The notes: generated from the sequence alone by a model not told the origin. Positions 18,701 to 26,999 are shown, counted from the first letter of the stretch. The stretch: DNA of 64,000 nucleotides from Candidatus Leptovillus affinis (GCA_016705235.1 JADIYP010000001.1:1426001-1490000); one strand, 5' to 3'. Program-made: numbers and translations.

Positions 18701-18835
18701 GCGCCAGATAGTTGGATTGTCGGGTTGGTCGGCGTCTGGGTGGTGGGGGATTGGGTGGTAAGTGACATTGCTAGGCAGCGTAGGGGGTCGGTTATGAAAG
18801 ACGGCCGTCCGGGTCTTTTTGAACGATTGCTGCAT
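15794..18835 (-). CDS. Hybrid histidine kinase FHA-GAF-HisKA-HATPase-REC-REC-HPt
   Basis: Large soluble sensor kinase of 1013 aa. In order: FHA domain (about 55-140; GRDADLP, VSRQHAIL, LGSTNGTFRNG), GAF (about 165-330) with a low-complexity Ala/Thr/Asp insert, coiled coil, HisKA (MSHEIRTPMNG), HATPase (DTGIGIP, GTGLGLVIS), two receivers and a C-terminal HPt (MASHSLKANS). The first receiver has VVLVALALPGQDG, lacking the phospho-Asp, so it is probably structural; the second is complete (LILMDIQMPEMDG). FHA domains bind phosphothreonine, hinting at cross-talk with a Ser/Thr kinase. No membrane segment is present. The neighbouring REC-kinase at 14.5 kb is a likely relay partner. Confidence 0.93.
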   Translation of the reverse strand: MQQSFKKTRTAVFHNRPPTLPSNVTYHPIPHHPDADQPDNPTIWRIRLSLVTDLHQEIALEIHDEAILGRDADLPNVIDLTLFDAVNLGVSRQHAILRPSANNLFILDLGSTNGTFRNGRTVGHSPERLLTDDIITLGHLQLLIQIDERPIFQTAVLNKPPDLASILAQIAQAITSQLDLDEVLNQVTEAAITLTTAVQTAIWLNDANTGQLILEASYGLDENKISRYHEPDPQTSPVAQVIQAGQPLMVTLPLETDASATDETATDASAATQTETHLYLPIMQGGVVLGVLGVVQRQGSTSFSERDDQLLRTIADFAAIAIQNVRLYRSVEEYNRILEQKVEQRTAESAAATKKAEEARAAAEEANRTKSDFLAMMSHEIRTPMNGVIGMTTLLQDTPLTPEQREFTNTIQYSGEALLAIINDILDFSKIEAGKMELEARPFDLHECINKTLDIVAVAAAQKNLELACHIEANVPHHIMGDSARLRQIFLNLLNNAIKFTNHGEVVVRVTAPTSQNNRYILQFAVQDTGIGIPPERLDRLFQAFTQGDVSTTRRYGGTGLGLVISQRLCELMGGAISVNSTLGKGSTFTFTLVTRKVPAPTPAFLKMQQPILAEKRALLVDVDSAGGRILAVQLKKWGMQIVRTGNPGEALKLLAQQPPYDVVLVALALPGQDGLALAEAAQAEMADQTPPLILLRPAGRSQPLTNDGQFTATLTKPINAQILHNTLVSLFSGELDTPTQRASSSNSLFDQQLGSRHPLRILLAEDTPTNQKLMQTVLQRLGYQPDLAENGLQVVARLKNHVYDLILMDIQMPEMDGLTATQLIRRRLPAEQQPQIIALTANVTAEEQAACLAAGMSGYLVKPLRLEALIAALTACPPGLEPDTAVSAPPDEPDEEETAVLNPRGLANLSTSLGGDKEILNELIDVYLHDAPILLNRIRNAANHGDVPALHMASHSLKANSAEFGAFTLANLCLQLETMAKSGQIENCQALITQIEAAFEPVVWALEALKAG

Positions 18836-18860
18836 GGTAATTTTTAGCCTCTACCAGATA

Positions 18861-18889
18861 GTTTTAAAGACTTTGATGGTATTTGACAA
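18861..18889 (-). promoter_or_regulatory. Candidate promoter of the hybrid kinase gene
   Basis: On the reverse strand TTGTCA (18889-18884) is followed by a 17-bp spacer and TAAAAC (18866-18861), about 25 bp before the kinase ATG at 18835. This is a good match to a housekeeping promoter. No operator-like repeat is visible. Confidence 0.5.
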
Positions 18890-18920
18890 TGGGAAGAAAC
18901 GGCCGTTTGCTTACTGCTGA

Positions 18921-19619
18921 CTAAGTCGATTCCTCCAACAGTTCGGCCAGACTGGCTTCCACTTCGTCGCGGGGCAAATTACCGGCCGTCAATTCCGCGT
19001 CGGATTTCTCGATCAAGCGTTCGTAAAATGCGATGCCCGCTTCGATAGGCGCAGGGCTGGTGGGGTGCATGTCGCGCCAGCTAAAAATCACGTCTTCGGC
19101 CTGCGCAAATTCCCCCTGCTGCTCGTAAAATCTGGCAAAATCGGCGCAGGTGTCTTCCGGCCAGACAATGTCTGCTACTTTGGGCAGCAGCGTGTCGACT
19201 CCAGGCACGATGTCTGGCAAATCTAGCTGCGGGTGGCGAATCTGCACCGCTAGAAGCAGCTCCAGCGCCTTGAGGTGTCGCCGGTAAGCGGCTTCCTCGT
19301 CGCCTTGCAGTGCGTAACTGTTGCCTTCCTGGTCTAAAACAGTGACGACAGTGAGGCTGGTTTCAATCCAGCCCAGTTCGTCGCGCATGGAAAGCTGGGC
19401 GACCAGGTCCTGGGTGTCCAGGCGCAGCAGGGCTTCGCTGCTCAGGCCGGTCAGCCGGCGCAGCGAGCCGTTGGTAACGGCGATGGCTTCGGCGTAGTCG
19501 CTGGTTTGATTGAGTTTGAGCACCCGGCTCAGAACGGCCGTTGCTTCTTCAATCAGGCGCATAAAATAATCTCGACGGTACATAGCGGCCAATGGTACGT
19601 CATGTTGGGTGAGTTGCAA
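18921..19619 (-). CDS. Hypothetical protein, DUF6483-like
   Basis: Soluble acidic protein of 232 aa, mostly helical and without a signal peptide. Its opening, AAMYRRDYFMRLIEEATAVLSRVL, resembles the DUF6483 family (RDY-hydrophobic-RxIEE near the N-terminus); I recall this match and could not check it. The C-terminal half (RFYEQQGEFAQAEDVIFSW) looks like a tetratricopeptide-type helical pair. It lies 37 bp from the stop of the uracil-DNA glycosylase-like gene on the same strand, so it may be the second gene of that transcript. No function is proposed. Confidence 0.7.
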   Translation of the reverse strand: MQLTQHDVPLAAMYRRDYFMRLIEEATAVLSRVLKLNQTSDYAEAIAVTNGSLRRLTGLSSEALLRLDTQDLVAQLSMRDELGWIETSLTVVTVLDQEGNSYALQGDEEAAYRRHLKALELLLAVQIRHPQLDLPDIVPGVDTLLPKVADIVWPEDTCADFARFYEQQGEFAQAEDVIFSWRDMHPTSPAPIEAGIAFYERLIEKSDAELTAGNLPRDEVEASLAELLEEST

Positions 19620-19655
19620 AGTGGCATTTCAGCCGTGGCCGGGGCGACGGGGCGT

Positions 19656-20351
19656 TTATAACGCCCCATGTTCGCGGATGGCGCTCAGGAGGCGGATGGC
19701 GCGGTTGATGAGCGCCTGGTTGGCCGGTTTGTTGGGCCACAGGCTGGCGCCGGAGGGGTGGGGCAGGGGAATGACCCAACGGCCGTTGCTGTCTTGCGCC
19801 GGATCAAACGCGGTGAATTGTTGTCCCTGGCTCAGGTCAAACTGCACCGGGTTGCGCAGGGCGGCGGGTGGAAAGTAAACGGCCGTGCCGATCACTTCTT
19901 GCAGGCGGGCGTTGGCCGGGTAAAGCAGCTTGATCGCCAGCCCGCCGACCAGAATGAGCAGCCGGGGGCGCACGAAGGCGATTTCTTGCGCCAGAAAGGG
20001 GCGGCAGAGCGCTTGCTCGGTTTTGCTGGGCACGCGGTCGCCTTTGCCGGATTTGTCTTTGCCGGGGTAGCATTTGGTAACGGCCGTCATATACTGCCGG
20101 GCGCGAAAGTCGTCTTCTTGCCAGCCGGCCTGTTCCAACCATTGAAAGAGTCGACGACCGCTGCTGGCGTTGAACGGCCGTTTGGCTTCCACTTCGGTTA
20201 CGCCGGGCGCTTGCCCAATCAGCATCACCTGGGCGGCGGCCTGACCGCTAAAAATGGCCCCTGGCGTGATGGCGTGCCCCTGCTCCAGGCAGCGGCGACA
20301 GCCGCGCAGCGCCGCGTGCAAATCGGTCATTGTGTCGTAAGTCGTTGTCAT
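19656..20351 (-). CDS. Uracil-DNA glycosylase family protein (family 4/5-like)
   Basis: Predicted DNA-repair glycosylase of 231 aa. The N-terminal CRRC with further cysteines in TKCYPG and ALCRPF matches the four-Cys 4Fe-4S binding of families 4 and 5. Motif 1 is GQAPGVTE (GEAPGxxE in family 4) and motif 2 is PLPHPSGAS, carrying the His used for base flipping. The insert NGRWVIPLPHP contains the genome's recurrent octamer. The start ATG has TGAGG just upstream. It is divergent from the RCK channel gene (86-bp spacer). Substrate, uracil or another deaminated base, is not decidable here. Confidence 0.9.
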   Translation of the reverse strand: MTTTYDTMTDLHAALRGCRRCLEQGHAITPGAIFSGQAAAQVMLIGQAPGVTEVEAKRPFNASSGRRLFQWLEQAGWQEDDFRARQYMTAVTKCYPGKDKSGKGDRVPSKTEQALCRPFLAQEIAFVRPRLLILVGGLAIKLLYPANARLQEVIGTAVYFPPAALRNPVQFDLSQGQQFTAFDPAQDSNGRWVIPLPHPSGASLWPNKPANQALINRAIRLLSAIREHGAL

Positions 20352-20437
20352 GGCCTCATTGTAGCCGAGGAAGGGAAATTGCGCCGAGATAACAAAAGCC
20401 TGCCCGACTTTGGGAATCTGTCGTAAAATACGCCGCC

Positions 20438-21502
20438 ATGAAAAAGAAACGCCAGCTTCGCCGCCAAATCCGCGCCCAAATCCGCGACATACGGGTCTTG
20501 TTGGGCGAATCTGGCTCGTCGATGCTCCTTTTTTTGGCAGTGGTTGTGGGTGGGGCGACCATGTTTCATCTGTTTTACACCTTTCCCGCCAGCGCTGAAC
20601 GCGCCGGTCAATCGCCTGGCTTTGGCGAAGCGATTTATGCGACTTTTTCGCTGATCTTTTTTGAGACGCTGCTCCCGTTTCCGGAACTCTGGTATCTGCA
20701 AATTCTTTTTTTTATCATCCCTGTGGTCGGGCTGGTGGCTGTGGCCGATGGTGTCCTGCGGTTTGGCACGGCGCTCATCAACAAGAAAGATCGCGGGCAA
20801 AAATGGCAGGTGGCAATGGCATCAACATATAGCAACCACATTATCGTGTGCGGCACGGGCAAAATTGGCTACCGGGTGACTCAGGAACTGCTGAAATACG
20901 GCCGTGACGTGGTGGCTGTTGAGGTGAATGAAAACGGCCGTTTCGTCGAAAAAATGCGCGCCCTCGGCGTCCCGCTGCTCATCGGCGACGCCCGCCGCTC
21001 CGAAAACATCCTCAAAGCAGGCATCGAACGCGCCGACGCCATCATCCCCTGCACCGACGACGAACTGGCCAACCTGGACATCGCCCTGGATGCCCGCGAA
21101 ATCAACCCCACCATCAAAGTTGTCCTGCGCATGTTCGACAGTGACCTGGCCCGCCGCGTTGAAAAAGGGTTTGGCATCCACACCGCGTTCAGCGGCTCGG
21201 CTCTGGCGGCGCCTATCTTCGCCGCCGCCGCCATGCGCCTGGACATCAAGCATTCTTTCTACGTAGGCGAAGACCTGCTCAATCTGAGCGAGATGACCAT
21301 CCAGCCCAATTCGCCGCTTGCCGGGCAAACCGTTACCGGGCTGCAGCAAGCGTACAATCTCTCGATTGTGTTCCATCGCAGCCATACCCATAGCGATATG
21401 CACCCCGATCCGGACCAAAAATTATGCGTTGGGGATTTTTTGCTGGTTTTAGCCTCGTTAGACACCTTGCGACACATCAAAACCGTTAATCATGAACTGT
21501 GA
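20438..21502 (+). CDS. Potassium channel-like protein with RCK/TrkA-N domain
   Basis: Membrane protein of 354 aa with two TM helices (about 28-50 and 85-110) followed by a cytoplasmic RCK module: Rossmann TrkA-N (IIVCGTGKIGYRVTQELL, about 130-250) and TrkA-C (about 265-350). This is the plan of MthK/Kch-type ligand-gated channels. Oddly, the pore stretch reads ATFSLIFFETLLPFPE, without TVGYGD, so ion selectivity is uncertain. A TAAAAT box ends 8 nt before the ATG and no Shine-Dalgarno is seen, so the message may be leaderless. A small membrane protein follows after 9 bp, probably co-transcribed. Confidence 0.85.
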   Translation: MKKKRQLRRQIRAQIRDIRVLLGESGSSMLLFLAVVVGGATMFHLFYTFPASAERAGQSPGFGEAIYATFSLIFFETLLPFPELWYLQILFFIIPVVGLVAVADGVLRFGTALINKKDRGQKWQVAMASTYSNHIIVCGTGKIGYRVTQELLKYGRDVVAVEVNENGRFVEKMRALGVPLLIGDARRSENILKAGIERADAIIPCTDDELANLDIALDAREINPTIKVVLRMFDSDLARRVEKGFGIHTAFSGSALAAPIFAAAAMRLDIKHSFYVGEDLLNLSEMTIQPNSPLAGQTVTGLQQAYNLSIVFHRSHTHSDMHPDPDQKLCVGDFLLVLASLDTLRHIKTVNHEL

Positions 21503-21511
21503 GGTCTTTGC

Positions 21512-22012
21512 ATGAATCTTTTTCCGCTTGTCATTGGCGCGGCGTTGTTGTTTTTGGGGTACCGGTATTATTGGCTAATTGCCGGCGGGATTGGCTTTTT
21601 ATTTGGGCTGAACATCGGCAGCGCCCCGTCTGGCGGAGCGCTTACCGGGTCGGCGATTGTGTTGGGGTTGGTGTTTGGGGCGGTGGGGGCGTTTACGGCC
21701 GTTTTCATCACCGCCCTGGTCCTGAACATCGCCGGATTTCTCGTCGGTGGCATTATCCTGGTTCAGTTATTTGCTTACCTGGATTGGAACGTCGGCTCTA
21801 CCCTCGTCACCTTCCTCATAGGTGGTATCATTGGCCTGTTAATGGCCCTGTTTGCCAACGATTTTGCCAAAATCTTCATCTCCTCAGTTACCGGCGCGGC
21901 CATTATCGTCACTTCACTCCAGGCAGATGTTGCCACCGCTTCATTTTTATACGGCTTTCTGGTTTTGCTAGGCATTGTGGCCCAACTCATTTTGCGTCGT
22001 CGCTTCAAATAA
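21512..22012 (+). CDS. Multi-pass membrane protein, DUF4203-like
   Basis: Very hydrophobic 166-aa protein with six or seven short TM helices and glycine-rich packing (GGIGFLFGLNIG, GGIIGLLMALFAN). The layout recalls DUF4203/TM7S3-like proteins of unknown function. It starts 9 bp after the stop of the RCK channel gene with GAGG upstream, so it is probably in the same transcript, perhaps as an accessory membrane component. No catalytic motif is visible. Confidence 0.75.
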   Translation: MNLFPLVIGAALLFLGYRYYWLIAGGIGFLFGLNIGSAPSGGALTGSAIVLGLVFGAVGAFTAVFITALVLNIAGFLVGGIILVQLFAYLDWNVGSTLVTFLIGGIIGLLMALFANDFAKIFISSVTGAAIIVTSLQADVATASFLYGFLVLLGIVAQLILRRRFK

Positions 22013-22160
22013 AAGCGTGGTATCTGTACAGACTCCATAAACCCTTGGGGTCTTGCCAGCGAAACCTGGATAGAACAAGCGTGGGATCGATTTATCCATA
22101 ACCGGATTCCGCAATGGGGCGAAAGGCGCACAGTATAGATTGATTTTTTGGAGGTCTCCC

Positions 22161-22799
22161 ATGGATTTGCAGACTGTAGATGAGTTATTAACCACCACGC
22201 GTACCGTGCGCAAACGGCTCGATTTTGACCGGCCTGTTGAGCGTGACGTGATTGAACGCTGCCTGAGTATTGCCATTCAGGCGCCCACCGGCAGTAACGC
22301 CCAGGGCTGGCATTTCCTCGTCATCACCGACGCGGCCAAACGCGCGGCTATCGGCGAATATTACCGCCAATCCTTCTTCATTTATGCCAACGATAGAAAC
22401 GAGCAGCCGCGCCAGCGGTATGCGCCGGCCGAACAAATGCAGCGCGTGGTCAGTTCTTCGGTGCATTTGGCCAATAACATGCACCGCGCGCCGGTCATGG
22501 TGATTCCCTGCATTGAAGGCCGGGTGGAAAACGCCGGGCAAATGGCCCAGGCCGGGTTGTATGGCTCGATTTTGCCGGCGTCATGGTCTTTTATGCTCGC
22601 TTTGCGGGCGCGTGGATTGGGCGCGGCCTGGACCACGCTGCACTTGCGTTATGAGCAGGAAGTGGCGGCGCTGCTCGGTTTGCCCAAGTACATTACCCAG
22701 GCGGCTTTGCTGCCGGTGGCCTATTACACCGGCGAGGGTTTTCAGCCCGCAAAACGCCGCCCTTTGTCTGAGGTGCTGCATTGGGAGAGTTGGGAATAG
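22161..22799 (+). CDS. Nitroreductase family protein
   Basis: FMN-dependent NAD(P)H oxidoreductase of 212 aa, cytoplasmic and usually dimeric. The ATG at 22161 has GGAGG 6 nt upstream; an earlier in-frame start at 22140 overlaps that site and was rejected. Family markers are TTRTVRKRLDF at the N-terminus (FMN phosphate site), APTGSNAQGWHF and the C-terminal GLGAAWTTLHLR. The physiological substrate cannot be read from sequence. It heads a run of four same-strand genes (phosphatase, rRNA methylase, Ogt) with almost no spacing. Confidence 0.9.
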   Translation: MDLQTVDELLTTTRTVRKRLDFDRPVERDVIERCLSIAIQAPTGSNAQGWHFLVITDAAKRAAIGEYYRQSFFIYANDRNEQPRQRYAPAEQMQRVVSSSVHLANNMHRAPVMVIPCIEGRVENAGQMAQAGLYGSILPASWSFMLALRARGLGAAWTTLHLRYEQEVAALLGLPKYITQAALLPVAYYTGEGFQPAKRRPLSEVLHWESWE

Positions 22800-22843
22800 G
22801 CAACGGCCGTTCCCCCACCCTCATTTCCCCCTCGAAACCATCT

Positions 22844-25000
22844 ATGAAAGACCGCACCCTGCAAAACCCAGGCGCCCTCACCCGCCTGATCCTGCGCCTC
22901 TACCCTGATCTCGTCGATCAGGACAATGCTACGTTTCTGCGCACGTATGAATACATTTTGCTGTCGATGTATCTTGGCCCCTTCATTGTGGTGGGGCTGG
23001 TCTGGTTGGCGGCTGCGAGCGATTGGGCCTTAATTGTCCGGCGCTGGCCGGCGCTGCTCATCATCCTGTTGGCTTTATTGGCCATGAGCCGCCAGACATT
23101 CAACCTGATTTTTGCTTTGGATGGCGAGAGCGGCGTTACCCTCATTAGCTCGCTGTCTAATCTGGCCTTATGGGCCGGAATCCTGGTTGTGGGGCCAACC
23201 ATTTTGTGGCTGCCGCTGCTGGTCGCCCTGATCAATCGCAGTTGGGTGGCCTGGCAGCTTTACCAGTACAACCAGAATCCCGTGTGGGAGTCGCTGTCGT
23301 TTTTGGCGCAGGATTTATTTGTGGATGTGTTTGCGCCGCTGGTGGCTTTGCTGGTTTATGGCTTGTTGGGCGGCGATTATCCGCTGACGGCCGTTACCTT
23401 TGCCTCTTGGGGCGCAGCTTTTGCGGCGATGATCATATCGGCAATTTTGCCGGGCATTGTCTTGCTGCCGCCCATGCTCCACGTTGGCGGCATGTTGCAG
23501 CGGCAGTTTTCTCGCACCGGCTCTTTGCAATTTATCGCCCAGGTTACGGCCATGTCGCTCATCATGTCCCCCTTTGCCGTCTTGGTGGCTTTGGCTTATG
23601 TCAATGGCGGCCTGGGCGCATTCATCTTCTTCATCATCGGCATCATCCTGATCAACATGCTGGCCGCCACCCTCAGCCGCATGGCCGAACGCAGCCGCCA
23701 GCGCACCCGCGAATTGGCCCGCCTGGAATCGCTCAGTGAAGCGCTGTTGCAAGCGCCGCCAGATGCCATCAACTTGCCGGATATCCTGAGCGAACATTTG
23801 CCGCGCATGTTCCCGGATGCTTACGATCTGATCGAAGTGCGCCTGTGGGCGGCGGGCAGCAGCCCTGTTGGCGGCATTCTGGCCGCCGAAACGCCTGCCG
23901 ACACCCAAAGCATCGCCAGCCAGATTCTCTGGCAGGTGGTTCATCCTCCCACCAAACCGCCGCTGGCAGAGGCCGACTGGTCGGCTATGCGTCAGGCGGC
24001 TGCCGCCTATCTGGTGCAGCACGATGTGGTGCTGCCCGGTATGCGGGCCACGTATGGCCATGCCGTTCTGGTGAAAATCATGGAGATTGTCCCTGGACGA
24101 GAAGCGGCCGATGGTGTGTGCCTGGGCGGTGTGTATTTGCTGCGTCATCGCCGCAGCGCGCATACATTGGATTCGTTAACGGCCGTGCAAGCCCTGGCCA
24201 ACCAGATTGGCGCGGCTCTCTACCGGGCGCGGGTGCATCAGGAAACCCTGGCGCATCAAAAAGTGGCTCAGGAATTGGAATTTGCCGGGCGTATTCAGGC
24301 CAGCTTTCTGCCCCGCAGCGTGCCGGTTGTGTCCGGCTGGGATCTGGCGGCTGCGCTGGTTCCGGCGCGGCAAACGTCGGGCGATTTTTATGATTTTATT
24401 GAATTGGGCGACGGCCGTTTGGGGCTTTTGGTAGCCGACGTCGCCGACAAAGGCACCGGGGCTGCGCTCTACATGGCGCTCAGCCGCACCTTGCTGCGCA
24501 CCTACGCCACCGAATACCCGGACGCGCCGGAACACGTGCTGCAAGCGGCCAACGAGCGCATCCTCGCCGACACCGAATCGGACCAGTTTGTGACCCTGTT
24601 TTATGGCGTGCTCGACCCCGCCGCCAACACCCTGACTTACAGCAATGCCGGGCATAACCCTGCTTTTTTGATTGATTCGCACGGCCGTCTGGAACCACAA
24701 CCGCTGGGGCAAACCGGCATTCCGCTGGGTATGTTTCCCGACATGGCCTGGCGGCATGAAGTGGTCCGCGTGGCTCCGGGCAGCGTGCTGGTGATGTATA
24801 CCGATGGCGTTTCTGAAGCTCAGAACGAGGTGTCGGCCGAATTTGGGGAGACGCGGCTGCTGGCGGCTGTGACTGGCTGCGTGAATGGCAGCGCGAAGGA
24901 AATGGAAACGGCCGTGTTAACCGCCTTACAAACCTTCGTCGGGCAGGCGCCGCAATTTGATGACATCACCTTGATGGTGGCTGTTAACCAGGCGGTCTAA
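22844..25000 (+). CDS. Membrane-bound SpoIIE/RsbU-type PP2C phosphatase
   Basis: Signalling phosphatase of 718 aa. About seven TM helices fill residues 30-280, a short coiled coil and a GAF-like segment follow, and the C-terminal 230 residues are a SpoIIE domain: SGDFYDFIELGDGRLGLLVADVADKG, SNAGHNPAFLI, LVMYTDGVSEAQN and FDDITLMV contain the metal-binding Asp residues. RsbU relatives dephosphorylate STAS anti-anti-sigma factors. The ATG at 22844 lacks a ribosome-binding site; a TTG at 22781 with GAGGTG upstream would add 21 residues and overlap the nitroreductase. The stop directly abuts the next ATG. The signal sensed is unknown. Confidence 0.88.
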   Translation: MKDRTLQNPGALTRLILRLYPDLVDQDNATFLRTYEYILLSMYLGPFIVVGLVWLAAASDWALIVRRWPALLIILLALLAMSRQTFNLIFALDGESGVTLISSLSNLALWAGILVVGPTILWLPLLVALINRSWVAWQLYQYNQNPVWESLSFLAQDLFVDVFAPLVALLVYGLLGGDYPLTAVTFASWGAAFAAMIISAILPGIVLLPPMLHVGGMLQRQFSRTGSLQFIAQVTAMSLIMSPFAVLVALAYVNGGLGAFIFFIIGIILINMLAATLSRMAERSRQRTRELARLESLSEALLQAPPDAINLPDILSEHLPRMFPDAYDLIEVRLWAAGSSPVGGILAAETPADTQSIASQILWQVVHPPTKPPLAEADWSAMRQAAAAYLVQHDVVLPGMRATYGHAVLVKIMEIVPGREAADGVCLGGVYLLRHRRSAHTLDSLTAVQALANQIGAALYRARVHQETLAHQKVAQELEFAGRIQASFLPRSVPVVSGWDLAAALVPARQTSGDFYDFIELGDGRLGLLVADVADKGTGAALYMALSRTLLRTYATEYPDAPEHVLQAANERILADTESDQFVTLFYGVLDPAANTLTYSNAGHNPAFLIDSHGRLEPQPLGQTGIPLGMFPDMAWRHEVVRVAPGSVLVMYTDGVSEAQNEVSAEFGETRLLAAVTGCVNGSAKEMETAVLTALQTFVGQAPQFDDITLMVAVNQAV

Positions 25001-25663
25001 ATGTCCCGAAATCCTGCCGCCGAGCCTGTGCCCCCCTTCCAACTGCGCCAATGCACCAACGATGCCTGCCGCTTTCGTTTCCCCCTGACCGATAACCGCG
25101 TGACCGGGGACCTATGCCCGGTGTGCGGCGCGGCGGCGGCGTTTACGGCCGTCTACCCCACCGGAAATCCGCCTGCTACTTTACCCGCCCGCCAACACGT
25201 AGAAGCGCTGCTAGACAATGTGCGCAGCACTTACAACGTCGGGTCCATGCTGCGCACGGCCGATGGCGCCGGTGTGCGCCATCTTTACATGGGCGGCATC
25301 ACCCCGCCGCCAGACCATCCCAAAGTGGCTAAGACGGCTTTGGGCGCGGAACAGTCGGTGGGGTGGACGCGCTGCGCGAACGGGCTGGACACGGCCGTTG
25401 CCTTGCAGCAGCGTGGGTATCAGGTGTGGGCTTTGGAAGGCACGCCGGACGCGCAGCCATTGCCGCAAACGGCCGTGCCCCTGGATGTGCCTATCCTCCT
25501 GGTGGTGGGCAACGAAATCGCCGGCGTCGACCCCGGCATCCTGGCGATGTGTGATAAAGTGGTCTACATTCCCATGCAGGGCGTTAAACAATCGCTCAAT
25601 GTGGCTTCCGCTTTTGCCGTCGCGGCTTACCACCTGGCGTTTGATGGGGTGAATGATGGCTGA
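25001..25663 (+). CDS. SpoU/TrmH-family RNA 2'-O-methyltransferase with zinc ribbon
   Basis: SAM-dependent ribose methyltransferase (SPOUT fold) of 220 aa acting on tRNA or rRNA. Motif 1 is STYNVGSMLRTADGAG, motif 2 LLVVGNEIAGVDP and motif 3 IPMQGVKQSLNVASA, which forms the SAM-binding knot. The N-terminal 50 residues carry CTNDAC and CPVC, a likely zinc ribbon for RNA contact that most TrmH proteins lack. Its ATG follows the phosphatase stop without a gap, and its end overlaps ogt by 11 bp, indicating translational coupling. The target nucleotide is not predictable. Confidence 0.92.
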   Translation: MSRNPAAEPVPPFQLRQCTNDACRFRFPLTDNRVTGDLCPVCGAAAAFTAVYPTGNPPATLPARQHVEALLDNVRSTYNVGSMLRTADGAGVRHLYMGGITPPPDHPKVAKTALGAEQSVGWTRCANGLDTAVALQQRGYQVWALEGTPDAQPLPQTAVPLDVPILLVVGNEIAGVDPGILAMCDKVVYIPMQGVKQSLNVASAFAVAAYHLAFDGVNDG

Positions 25664-26177
25664 ACAGACGATTTGGATGGGCGAGCGAGAGCATGAACGG
25701 TTTGGGGCGGTGTGGACGGCCGTTTCGGCGGCCGGCGTGGTGGCCGTCAGCTTATGGCCGGAGCGCGAAAAGTTTGCGGTCGAAGTGGCGAAGCTGACCG
25801 GACGGCAGCCGGTGTATGCAGCGGCTGCCGTCGCCGGTGTTTTGGATGAACTGGATGCTTACTTTCAGGGTCAACGGCGCGATTTTGCTGCGCCTATCGA
25901 CTGGTCGGTGATGACGCCCTTTCAGCAGACAGCGCTGCGGGCCGTGTATGCCATTCCTTACGGCCGTACCCTCACCTACGCCGACGTGGCGCAGCAGATT
26001 GGGCAGCCGAAAGCCGTGCGCGCTGTGGGCCGGGCCAATGCGACCAACCCCATGCCAATCATCATTCCCTGTCATCGCGTGCTGGGCAGCGACGGCCGTT
26101 TGCACGGTTATGGCGGTCCCGGCGGCCTGGATACCAAAGCGTGGCTGCTGCGCCTGGAGGGCGCGTGGCTGCTTTAG
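25653..26177 (+). CDS. ogt: Methylated-DNA--protein-cysteine methyltransferase
   Basis: Suicide DNA-repair protein of 174 aa that moves an alkyl group from O6-alkylguanine to its own cysteine. The active site is IIIPCHRVLGSDGRLHGYGGP, with the acceptor Cys in PCHRV. The helix-turn-helix region (FQQTALRAVYAIPYGRTLTYADVAQQIG) and the arginine finger in KAVRAVGRANATNP are intact. The N-terminal half is the short RNase-H-like domain usual for Ogt, without an Ada regulatory domain. It overlaps the methyltransferase stop by 11 bp; a second Met two codons in would remove little. It ends the four-gene run. Confidence 0.93.
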   Translation: MMAEQTIWMGEREHERFGAVWTAVSAAGVVAVSLWPEREKFAVEVAKLTGRQPVYAAAAVAGVLDELDAYFQGQRRDFAAPIDWSVMTPFQQTALRAVYAIPYGRTLTYADVAQQIGQPKAVRAVGRANATNPMPIIIPCHRVLGSDGRLHGYGGPGGLDTKAWLLRLEGAWLL

Positions 26178-26201
26178 CCGCCATTGGTTTGTAACCGGCG
26201 G
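26174..26201. terminator. Hairpin between convergent ogt and hypothetical gene
   Basis: AGCCGCC and GGCGGCT pair, and inside them GGTT pairs with AACC around a 3-nt loop. It overlaps the ogt stop region and points to a shared terminator, although no clear T-tract follows. Confidence 0.5.
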
Positions 26202-26202
26202 C

Positions 26203-26670
26203 TTACACGAATTGAGGCACGGCCGGGAGCGTATTGGTTTTGGGCACGGCCGTGGCTCGCCGCTGGCGTTCCAGGGTGATGACTGCGCCCGGTTCGACGG
26301 CCGTGGTGGGCAGCCGCTGGTAAAAGGCGCGGTGATTGGGCCGCACTTTAGCGTGCGCCGGAATAAGCGAAAGCTGCCAGGGCGCTTTGTTCTGGATTGT
26401 GTCGTGCAGTTCGATTTGCAGGTGTTGGGGGCCAAATTCCCAGATTTCCAGATGTGACGGCCGTTCAAACTCCGGCGACAACTGTGACAGGGCGCTGCCT
26501 GATCGCCAGACGGCCGTTTGTTGGCCTTCCCGATAATCCAAAAAAAGCAAATCCTGCCCAAAACCGCTCACTTCATACACCACAAAATCCACCTGACGCT
26601 CTAAAAAGCGCAGCACATTTGGCGAAGGAATGTGTAAACCAGCCGCACCGGAAAAGATCAATCGCGTCAT
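26203..26670 (-). CDS. Hypothetical protein
   Basis: Soluble 155-aa protein not matched to a known family. The start is the ATG at 26670, chosen because GGAGG lies 5 nt upstream; the frame stays open to 26805, but those residues would precede a strong ribosome-binding site. The N-terminus MTRLIFSGAAGLHIPSPNVLRFLERQVDFVVYEVSGFGQD is the most ordered-looking part. The C-terminus contains two TAV tripeptides and GRP-like pieces contributed by ACGGCCGT octamers. It is convergent with ogt, with a long non-coding region upstream. Confidence 0.65.
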   Translation of the reverse strand: MTRLIFSGAAGLHIPSPNVLRFLERQVDFVVYEVSGFGQDLLFLDYREGQQTAVWRSGSALSQLSPEFERPSHLEIWEFGPQHLQIELHDTIQNKAPWQLSLIPAHAKVRPNHRAFYQRLPTTAVEPGAVITLERQRRATAVPKTNTLPAVPQFV

Positions 26671-26838
26671 CACTGCCTCCGTATTGGGGAACTGCTCGCG
26701 TGCCGGATAAAAAGTTTGGCGTTGCGAGGCACTTTCCGCCTGTATCTGTGACAGATAATAGCACATGCGTTCTAAATTTTCAACAGGCAATTTAATTTGT
26801 GACAAGATGTGCCATCCGGTAAAGCCTGACGCTTTAAA

Positions 26839-26968
26839 AATCCAGGTTCTTCAGGAACTCAATGGGTTGATAGCCCTCGATGCGTGAAGCGTGCTGCGTG
26901 ACCAGAGAGGTTTCACGCAGCACGCTTCACGTATCAGACCAAACCCCATGAAATCCCAAAGACCCAAA
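26839..26968 (+). repeat. Dispersed ~130-bp element with GCGTGA array, copy B
   Basis: Contains TTCTTCAGGAACTCAATGGG, a GATGCGTGAAGCGTGCTGCG array with its inverse, GACCAGAGAGGTTTCACGCA and CAGACCAAACCCCATGAAAT. It aligns along its whole length with 30479-30604 and, inverted, with 12748-12888. The rest of the 26671-27156 gap shows no gene apart from the palindrome at 27000. Confidence 0.85.
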
Positions 26969-26999
26969 ATCCATTAAGAAATATAGACAAAACCTAAAC

